10,022 nucleotides of DNA from JBDSTZ01 sp039927975 (GTDB lineage: Bacteria > Pseudomonadota > Gammaproteobacteria > Burkholderiales > Burkholderiaceae_D). Each line of letters begins with the position of its first letter. The stretch's first letter is position 1. Under the pieces are notes generated by a model. The model saw only the letters and a program-made list of their open reading frames with translations, ran no database searches and was not told where the DNA came from. Of the stretch, positions 5,788 to 10,022 are shown piece by piece. The translations under genes were made by a program, and so were the position numbers. Location of the stretch: contig JBDSTZ010000269.1 of the NCBI GenBank assembly GCA_039927975.1, positions 1 to 10,022 on the forward strand, written 5' to 3'.

Positions 5788-7053
5788 CTAGGCGGCGACG
5801 ATTTCCTCGCGCACCGGCAGGGCGATCTGGTTGTCGGTGCTGAACTGGTAATCCTTGAACACGTGCTCGGCCGACAACATCTGGTAGCTGCCGTCCTCGC
5901 GCTTGTGGGTGGTGTCCTTGAGGCGGTAGGTGTAGTGCCCGCAGGTCCAGCAATTGAAATTGCGCATGTGGGTGCACAGGCAGGTCTTGTCCATCACCAC
6001 CACCGTCTTGGCGTCCGGATGGGCCAGCACTTCGCGGTTGTACGAATTGATGTACGAGCAGTTGCCGGTGGCGTCGAGCAGGTAGCCGTAGGACTCGCAG
6101 CCGGGGCGGATGCCCGAGCCGATCGCCGGGGTGTTCTTGAGCATGCGCATCGGATAGCCGGTCGGCGAGACGCCGTTGACGATGATGTCGTCCTCGGTCG
6201 CGCGGACGTATTCCTGCTTGACCTTCTCCGGCAGGCCGCATTCGTGGGTGATGGTGAAGCGGGTCGCCACCTGCACCCCGCCGGCGCCTTTTTCAAGGAA
6301 GCCGACGGCGTCCGAACCGGTGAAGATGCCGCCGGCGGCGATCAGCGGAATGTTCAGCTGTTCGGCGCGCATGTAGGCGTGGATCTCGTCCATGATGGTG
6401 TGCAGGTCGTAGTCGGCCCAGTCGAGGCCGAAGCCGAGGTGGCCGCCCGCCAGCGGACCTTCGACGATGATGTAGTCGGGCAGGCGGTCCAGGCGCGAGA
6501 TCTTGCGCAGGAACAGTTGCAGCGCGCGCACCGAAGAGACGATGATGCCCAGCTTGGCGTCGCGGAAACGCGGATGGTCGGCGATCAGGGCGAAGGAACC
6601 GAGGTGCAGGCCGGCCGACATCGTGATGCCGTCGATGCCGGCGTCGAGCGCGGCGACCAGGCGGGTGCGCAGCGTTTCCTTCGGCGAATTCATGGTCAGC
6701 TTTTCCATGCAATTGACAAAGATGAGGCCATCGCCTTTCTTCGCTTCCATGGTCTTGCCGACGTGCAGGGCGGTCGCCTCGGCCAGGCGGGCCAGGTCGA
6801 ACTGGACCACCGCCTTGTCCATATTGTTGATGTTGAACTTGTAGGTCTTGGTTTTTTCCTTGACGAAGCTGGTGTCGAACTTGCGGTCCGAAACGTCCTG
6901 CACCATCGCGTCGGAAATGTGGCCGATGCCGCCCAGGCGGGCCGCCTCGAGCGCCAGCTCGGAGGTGGAAATGTCCACGCCCATGCCGCCCACCATGATG
7001 GGCACATATTCCTTGTTGCCCAGACGCAGGCGGAAATCATCAACACGTTTCAT
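5788..7053 (-). CDS. Nitronate monooxygenase / 2-nitropropane dioxygenase family flavoprotein with Cys-rich tail
   Basis: The predicted 421-residue cytosolic FMN-dependent TIM-barrel enzyme belongs to the NMO/NPD family (PF03060), which oxidises nitronates; enoyl-ACP reductase FabK is a relative. Visible motifs: an N-terminal PIMVGGMGVDIS (18-29); the family's GGH motif with H205 (EGPLAGGHLGFG), where the family's catalytic His lies; and the FMN-phosphate region AAGGIFTGSDA (239-249) with GAGGVQVATRF (256-266). The last 110 residues form an extension not found in short NMOs, containing C319, C332 and the cluster C358-x-C360-x7-C368-x2-C371. The true substrate is uncertain: I would call the fold with confidence and the nitronate activity only tentatively. 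The ATG at 7053 is preceded by TAAGGAT at good spacing. yajQ lies upstream with a 134-base gap, so this is probably a separate or loosely linked unit. A clear terminator follows. Confidence 0.9.
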   Translation of the reverse strand: MKRVDDFRLRLGNKEYVPIMVGGMGVDISTSELALEAARLGGIGHISDAMVQDVSDRKFDTSFVKEKTKTYKFNINNMDKAVVQFDLARLAEATALHVGKTMEAKKGDGLIFVNCMEKLTMNSPKETLRTRLVAALDAGIDGITMSAGLHLGSFALIADHPRFRDAKLGIIVSSVRALQLFLRKISRLDRLPDYIIVEGPLAGGHLGFGLDWADYDLHTIMDEIHAYMRAEQLNIPLIAAGGIFTGSDAVGFLEKGAGGVQVATRFTITHECGLPEKVKQEYVRATEDDIIVNGVSPTGYPMRMLKNTPAIGSGIRPGCESYGYLLDATGNCSYINSYNREVLAHPDAKTVVVMDKTCLCTHMRNFNCWTCGHYTYRLKDTTHKREDGSYQMLSAEHVFKDYQFSTDNQIALPVREEIVAA

Positions 7054-7124
7054 TGCTATCCTTAGACTACCGGGTTACTTTGTTCGTTCGCAGCGCCCAT
7101 GCGGGCCGCTTTTGCGCAAGCTCA

Positions 7125-7130
7125 ATTCTA
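7125..7130 (-). promoter_or_regulatory. Candidate -10 element ahead of the nitronate monooxygenase gene
   Basis: TAGAAT (5 of 6 to the sigma70 -10 consensus) on the minus strand, with its first base 77 bases upstream of the ATG. There is no recognisable -35 element at 16-18 bases, so this is a weak call. It lies in the only AT-rich patch of the yajQ-NMO gap. Confidence 0.35.
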
Positions 7131-7187
7131 CTCCAACGGACCTGCCCAGGACAGCGCACGCCGCCCGAGTGTTGCTCGCGCGGAACC

Positions 7188-7673
7188 TTAATCGCGGAAA
7201 TTATTGAATTCGAGCGGCATGTCGGGCACGTCCTTGCGCAGCAGCGCCATGGCCGCCTGCAGGTCGTCGCGCTTGGCGCCGGTGATGCGCACCGCCTCGC
7301 CCTGGATGCTGGCCTGGACCTTCATCTTGCTTTCCTTGATGACCTTGACGATCTTCTTGGCGTCCTCGGTCTCGATGCCGTTCTTGATCTTGATGACTTG
7401 CTTGACCTTGTCGCCGCCGATCTTTTCGATCTTGCCGGCGTCGAGGAAGCGCACGTCGACCTTGCGCTTGGACAGCTTCTGGGTCAGCACGTCGCGCACT
7501 TGCGAGAGCTGGAAGTCGGCGTCGGCGAAGGCGGTCAATTCATTTTCCTTCTGCTCGACCTTGGCGGAGCTGCCCTTGAAATCGAAGCGGGTGGTGATTT
7601 CCTTGTTCGATTGCTCGACAGCGTTTTTCACTTCAATCATGTCTGCTTCGGAGACGACATCAAACGACGGCAT
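7188..7673 (-). CDS. yajQ: YajQ family nucleotide-binding (c-di-GMP-associated) protein
   Basis: At 161 residues it matches the usual YajQ/UPF0234 length. The start MPSFDVVSEADMIEVKNAV, the segments RFDFKGSSAKVE and KIKNGIETEDAKKIVK, and the C-terminal DLQAAMALLRK with LEFNNFRD are all characteristic of the family. The fold is two similar alpha/beta domains and the protein is cytosolic. Family knowledge: YajQ proteins bind nucleotides or nucleic acid, and the Xanthomonas member is a c-di-GMP receptor that modulates a transcription factor. Whether this one does so is inference. The ATG at 7673 has AAAGGA six bases upstream, a good ribosome binding site. It is divergent from murB across about 170 bases. 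A short imperfect hairpin (7161-7183) follows the stop codon but lacks a T run, so transcription may continue into the nitronate monooxygenase gene. Confidence 0.97.
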   Translation of the reverse strand: MPSFDVVSEADMIEVKNAVEQSNKEITTRFDFKGSSAKVEQKENELTAFADADFQLSQVRDVLTQKLSKRKVDVRFLDAGKIEKIGGDKVKQVIKIKNGIETEDAKKIVKVIKESKMKVQASIQGEAVRITGAKRDDLQAAMALLRKDVPDMPLEFNNFRD

Positions 7674-7731
7674 AATAATTCCTTTGCTTTGTGTGGCGAT
7701 GCTTCGCCGTGTAGGGCGAGGTATTGCAAGT

Positions 7732-7760
7732 TTCGAATGCCGATATTTTAACGGACATCC
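7732..7760. promoter_or_regulatory. AT-rich divergent promoter region between yajQ and murB
   Basis: Around 7732-7760 both strands carry weak sigma70-like pairs. Plus strand: TTGCAA and TTTAAC with 17 bases between. Minus strand: TTAAAA and TGCAAT with 17 bases between, and also TAAAAT (5 of 6 to the -10 consensus) without a -35. Each hexamer of the spaced pairs is only 4 of 6, so I cannot say which is used. This is the most likely place for the yajQ promoter. Confidence 0.35.
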
Positions 7761-7774
7761 GGCGTCAGGCCCGC

Positions 7775-7792
7775 ACCGGGGCCCGGTTTTTT
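7775..7792 (+). terminator. Terminator-like hairpin with T6 in the murB leader region
   Basis: On the plus strand ACCGG (7775-7779) pairs with CCGGT (7783-7787) around GGC, followed by a run of six T (7787-7792). An alternative stem pairs GGCCC (7768-7772) with GGGCC (7779-7783). No plus-strand gene lies upstream for it to terminate, so it could act on transcripts that begin upstream of murB. Confidence 0.45.
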
Positions 7793-7816
7793 AGCGGTTC
7801 AGCGCGTCTTTGCCCC

Positions 7817-7822
7817 TATAAT
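7817..7822 (+). promoter_or_regulatory. Perfect -10 element TATAAT upstream of murB
   Basis: TATAAT lies 21 bases before the murB ATG, downstream of the T6 hairpin. No convincing -35 is visible at 15-19 bases. If used, transcription would start near 7829 and leave a leader of only about 15 bases without a Shine-Dalgarno sequence. Confidence 0.5.
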
Positions 7823-7843
7823 CGTCGAAAACACGACGCCGCC

Positions 7844-8872
7844 ATGCACCCAGACCTCGCCATCGCCCACGATTTTCCGCTCCAGTCCCTCAACACCTTC
7901 GGCATCGCCGCCAGCGCCAGGCGCTACCTGCGCGTGACGAGCGTGCCGATGCTGGCCGCCGCACTGGCCGATCCCGGGCTGGCCGCCATGCCGCGCCTGC
8001 TGCTGGGCGGCGGCAGCAATATCCTCTTGACCGGCGACTATCCCGGCCTGGTGCTGCACATGGCGATCGAAGGCTGCGCGCGGCTCGGCGAGACCGCCGA
8101 CGCGGTGCTGGTGCGCGCGGCGGGCGGCGAGAACTGGCACGGCTTTGTCGGTTACACGCTGGCCGAAGGGCTGGGCGGGCTGGAAAACATGTCGCTCATC
8201 CCCGGCACGGTGGGCGCGGCGCCGATCCAGAACATCGGGGCCTACGGCGCCGAGATCAAGGACGTGTTTCACTCACTGACCGCGTTCGACAGCGCCAGCG
8301 GCGAGTTGCGCACGATGACGGCCGCCGACTGCCGCTTCGGCTACCGCGACAGCGTGTTCAAGCACGCCGACGGCGCCGGCCTGGTGATCGTCGACGTGAC
8401 CTTCGCCCTGCCCAAGCGCTGGCAGCCGAACCTGCGCTACGCCGAACTGGCGCAGGCGGTGGCCGCCGCCGGACTGGACGCGCCCAGCGCGCGCCAGATC
8501 AGCGACATCGTGGTGGCGATCCGCCAGCGCAAGCTGCCCGATCCGGCGGTGATCGGCAACGCCGGCAGTTTTTTCAAGAACCCGGTGGTGACTGCGGCGC
8601 AATGCGCCGATATGTTGGAGCGCCACCCGCAACTGGTGCACCACGCGCAGGCCGATGGCAGCGAAAAGCTGGCGGCCGGCTGGCTGATCGACCAGTGCGG
8701 CTGGAAGGGCAGGACGATGGGCGCGGCGGGAGTGTATGCGAAACAGGCGCTGGTGCTGGTCAACTATGGCGGCGCCAGCGGCGCCGAGGTGGTGGCGCTG
8801 GCGCGGGCGATCAAGGCCGATGTGCTGGCACGCTTCGGCGTGGCGCTGGAGACGGAGCCGGTGTTCGTGTAG
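7844..8872 (+). CDS. murB: UDP-N-acetylenolpyruvoylglucosamine reductase (MurB, type I)
   Basis: The predicted cytosolic FAD enzyme reduces UDP-GlcNAc-enolpyruvate to UDP-MurNAc with NADPH, the second committed step of peptidoglycan synthesis. It has 342 residues, like the E. coli type I enzyme. Visible motifs: N-terminal NTFGI (17-21); FAD-binding LLLGGGSNILL (52-62); NMSLIPGTVGAAPIQNIGAYG (split at 115-124 and 125-135); Y167-R168 in CRFGYRDS; catalytic S242 in GNAGSFFKNP; GWLIDQCGWKG (279-289); and near the C-terminus E338, which aligns with the catalytic Glu. The ATG at 7844 (MHPDLAIAHDFPLQSLNTFG) has no good ribosome binding site. The frame is open upstream to 7724, but that part covers the hairpin and -10 element and does not look like MurB. 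It is the only plus-strand gene, convergent with ppnP. Confidence 0.97.
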   Translation: MHPDLAIAHDFPLQSLNTFGIAASARRYLRVTSVPMLAAALADPGLAAMPRLLLGGGSNILLTGDYPGLVLHMAIEGCARLGETADAVLVRAAGGENWHGFVGYTLAEGLGGLENMSLIPGTVGAAPIQNIGAYGAEIKDVFHSLTAFDSASGELRTMTAADCRFGYRDSVFKHADGAGLVIVDVTFALPKRWQPNLRYAELAQAVAAAGLDAPSARQISDIVVAIRQRKLPDPAVIGNAGSFFKNPVVTAAQCADMLERHPQLVHHAQADGSEKLAAGWLIDQCGWKGRTMGAAGVYAKQALVLVNYGGASGAEVVALARAIKADVLARFGVALETEPVFV

Positions 8873-8879
8873 TGCGAAC

Positions 8880-8913
8880 GTCCATGTGAACCCGCGCGCG
8901 GATTTACATGGAC
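8880..8913. terminator. Hairpin between convergent murB and ppnP
   Basis: GTCCATGT (8880-8887) pairs with ACATGGAC (8906-8913), and the interior continues with AA/TT and CCG/CGG around a GC-rich loop. It begins seven bases after the murB stop. Neither strand shows a clear T run after the stem, so termination is inferred from position and stem strength. It may serve both converging genes. Confidence 0.5.
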
Positions 8914-8916
8914 CTT

Positions 8917-8955
8917 GAACGATCAGCCGGAATGATCGGCGGGAACGATCAGCCG
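8917..8955. repeat. Three tandem 13-bp repeats covering the ppnP stop codon
   Basis: On the plus strand GAACGATCAGCCG (8917-8929), GAATGATCGGCGG (8930-8942) and GAACGATCAGCCG (8943-8955). The outer copies are identical; the middle copy matches 10 of 13. The unit nearest the gene contains the ppnP stop codon (TGA, 8951-8949). Confidence 0.85.
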
Positions 8956-9260
8956 AAGTGGCAGATGTAGTCGACCGTCTCGATGGTTTCGATGTCGAAC
9001 GAGGAATTGCCGGCGATGCTGAACTGCTGGCCGCCGCTGTAGGTGGTCCACTCGCTGGCGCCGGCCAGGCGCACGCGGCAGGTGCCGGCGACGATGTCCA
9101 TGATTTCCGGCGCGCCGGTGTTGAAGGTCAGGCTCGACGGGAAGATCACGCCCACCGATTTTTTGCTGCCGTCGGCCAGCAACAGGTTGTGCGAGACGCA
9201 TTTGCCGTCGAAGTAGATGTTCGACTTGGCCTGGACGGTGACGTTTTCAAAAGAGCGCAT
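8949..9260 (-). CDS. ppnP: Pyrimidine/purine nucleoside phosphorylase (YaiE/DUF1255 family)
   Basis: The predicted 103-residue protein is a small cupin-fold enzyme (E. coli PpnP is 94 residues). The family phosphorolyses several nucleosides to base and ribose-1-phosphate, acting in cytosolic nucleoside salvage. Recognisable segments are SNIYFDGKCVSHNL near the N-terminus, KSVGVIFPSSLTFNT, APEIMDIVAGTCRVRL, a tryptophan segment (EWTTYSGGQQFSI) and the C-terminal FDIETIETVDYICHFG. The ATG at 9260 is preceded by GAGGA at good spacing, and a sigma70-like promoter sits just upstream. The CheB-like gene ends 97 bases upstream on the same strand, but the dedicated promoter suggests independent expression. 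The stop codon lies inside a 13-bp tandem repeat. Confidence 0.93.
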   Translation of the reverse strand: MRSFENVTVQAKSNIYFDGKCVSHNLLLADGSKKSVGVIFPSSLTFNTGAPEIMDIVAGTCRVRLAGASEWTTYSGGQQFSIAGNSSFDIETIETVDYICHFG

Positions 9261-9287
9261 GGGGATTCCTCAGGTTGGATGCCGGGC

Positions 9288-9316
9288 ATGGTAGCCGATC
9301 CTTGCCTGTATTTCAA
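9288..9316 (-). promoter_or_regulatory. Sigma70-like promoter of ppnP
   Basis: On the minus strand TTGAAA (9311-9316; 5 of 6) and TACCAT (9288-9293; 4 of 6) are 17 bases apart. Transcription would start near 9281, about 20 bases before the ATG at 9260. The -35 element lies at the end of the 15-bp repeat array that follows the CheB-like gene. Confidence 0.65.
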
Positions 9317-9360
9317 GCAGCGCTGGTTCAAGCAGTCCGCGTTCAGGCGGCCCTCGTTCA
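9316..9360. repeat. Three tandem degenerate 15-bp repeats after the CheB-like gene, each with an in-frame TGA
   Basis: Plus-strand units are AGCAGCGCTGGTTCA (9316-9330), AGCAGTCCGCGTTCA (9331-9345) and GGCGGCCCTCGTTCA (9346-9360). Neighbours agree at 11 of 15 positions. On the minus strand each begins TGAAC. The first is the stop codon of the CheB-like gene; further in-frame TGA codons follow at 9345, 9330 and 9315. Confidence 0.75.
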
Positions 9361-10022
9361 GACGACGGGCCTGGCGGGGCGCGCTGCGCGTCCGTTGATC
9401 TTCACCCGCAAGGTCTCGCCGATGTCGGCCAGCGGCAGGATCAGCTCGGCCGCGTCGATCTCGGCCGCCGCGCGCGGCATGCCATACACCGCGCTGCTGG
9501 CCTGGTCCTGGGCGATGGTCAGCTTGCCGGCCTCGCGCATCGCCAGCAGCCCCTTGGCGCCGTCGCGGCCCATGCCGGTCAACAGCACCCCGGTGGCCGG
9601 TCCCGCCCAGTGGCGCGCCACGCAATCGAAAAACACGTCGACCGAGGGCCGGTAGGCGTAGTCGCGCGGATGCTCGTTGTAGTGCAGCCGGTGGCCCGCC
9701 GACAGCAGCAAATGGTCGTTCGTCATGGCCACCTGCACCGTGCCTGGCGCCAGCGGTTCGCCATCCTCGATCACCCGCACCGGCATGCTGATCTGCTCGC
9801 CGAGCCACTTGGCGAAGTGGGGCGCGAAATTGGCGTCGATGTGCTGCACCACCACGATCGCGGTGGCCGGCGGCGGGGTCCAGGCGCCGAGGATGCGGGC
9901 GATCGCGATCGGCCCGCCGGTCGAGGCGCCGATCGCCACCAGGTGGCGCGACGCGCTCTCGCCGGCGTCGGCGCGCGGCTCGTGGCGCGTCTCGGCCGCG
10001 CTCACGCGCACCAGTTTGCCGA
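9358..10022 (-). CDS. cheB: CheB/WspF-type protein-glutamate methylesterase, N-terminus cut by window edge
   Basis: The visible 220 residues hold a complete CheB methylesterase domain; the frame runs open through the right edge, where a receiver domain would be expected. Numbering from the first whole visible codon, the catalytic triad is S33 (GASTGGP), H60 (VVVQHI) and D153 (LLTGMGRDGA). The enzyme removes methyl groups from glutamates of chemoreceptors. From memory of family sequences, the segment YRPSVDVFFDCVA, the phrase TIAQDQASSAVYGMP and the following AAEIDAAELILPL resemble WspF, the methylesterase of the Wsp surface-sensing system that controls the cyclase WspR, more than a flagellar CheB. 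This is inference. No wspR follows: ppnP is next on this strand, so this would be the last gene of any chemosensory operon lying to the right. The GTG at 10011 is internal, not the start. Confidence 0.92.
   Translation of the reverse strand, partial: GKLVRVSAAETRHEPRADAGESASRHLVAIGASTGGPIAIARILGAWTPPPATAIVVVQHIDANFAPHFAKWLGEQISMPVRVIEDGEPLAPGTVQVAMTNDHLLLSAGHRLHYNEHPRDYAYRPSVDVFFDCVARHWAGPATGVLLTGMGRDGAKGLLAMREAGKLTIAQDQASSAVYGMPRAAAEIDAAELILPLADIGETLRVKINGRAARPARPVV

Noticed and set aside
5488..7065. Plus-strand open frame of about 525 codons
   Set aside because: It is antisense to the nitronate monooxygenase and its terminator, with no recognisable domain.
7724..7843. N-terminal extension of murB
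   Set aside because: It would translate through the T6 hairpin and the -10 element, lacks MurB similarity, and the ATG at 7844 gives the exact family length.
9146..9400. Pentapeptide-repeat-like coding sequence (LNEGR, LNADC, LNQRC)
   Set aside because: It exists only in a shadow frame of the CheB-like gene and spans too few units; the periodicity belongs to the 15-bp DNA repeat.

Overview
The window reads as chromosomal DNA of a high-GC betaproteobacterium, most probably an Oxalobacteraceae member (Massilia, Duganella or Janthinobacterium type). This assignment is inference. It rests on strong GC bias at third codon positions, on housekeeping genes that resemble burkholderialean ones (MurB, YajQ, PpnP, a nitronate-monooxygenase-like protein), and on the density of signalling genes. 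There are no rRNA or tRNA genes, no insertion sequences, no phage genes and no CRISPR array.

Layout: eight of the nine genes lie on the minus strand. Going down the minus strand from the right edge they are a CheB/WspF-type methylesterase (cut by the right edge, 9358-10022), ppnP (8949-9260), then, after the plus-strand murB (7844-8872), yajQ (7188-7673), a nitronate monooxygenase family enzyme (5788-7053, ending in a very clear intrinsic terminator), a PAS-PAS-LOV-like-GGDEF-EAL protein (3063-5453), a LytS/AlgZ-type sensor kinase (1424-2779), its LytTR response regulator (528-1289), and a membrane-anchored PAS protein cut by the left edge (1-351).

How they fit together: 528-2779 is a kinase/regulator pair. 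The regulator also has its own good sigma70-like promoter in the 134-base gap, so the two need not be strictly co-expressed. Three loci bear on cyclic-di-GMP: the GGDEF-EAL protein, YajQ (a family with c-di-GMP-binding members) and the CheB domain, which looks more like WspF than like a flagellar CheB. The GGDEF half of the composite protein keeps its active-site and I-site motifs, while the EAL half has lost two acidic residues, so the protein is predicted to make c-di-GMP rather than degrade it. murB, ppnP and the nitronate monooxygenase are unrelated metabolic genes.

The less ordinary features are the cysteine-less LOV-like domain and degenerate EAL domain of the composite protein, a TonB-like Glu-Pro/Lys-Pro linker in the sensor kinase, a cysteine-rich tail on the nitronate monooxygenase, a possible 11-codon leader ORF with a strong ribosome binding site ahead of the GGDEF-EAL gene, an orphan hairpin-T6 in the yajQ/murB divergent region, and short tandem or direct repeats that copy the stop-codon region of three genes. 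I see no convincing wholly new multi-gene system. The novelty is at domain and motif level.
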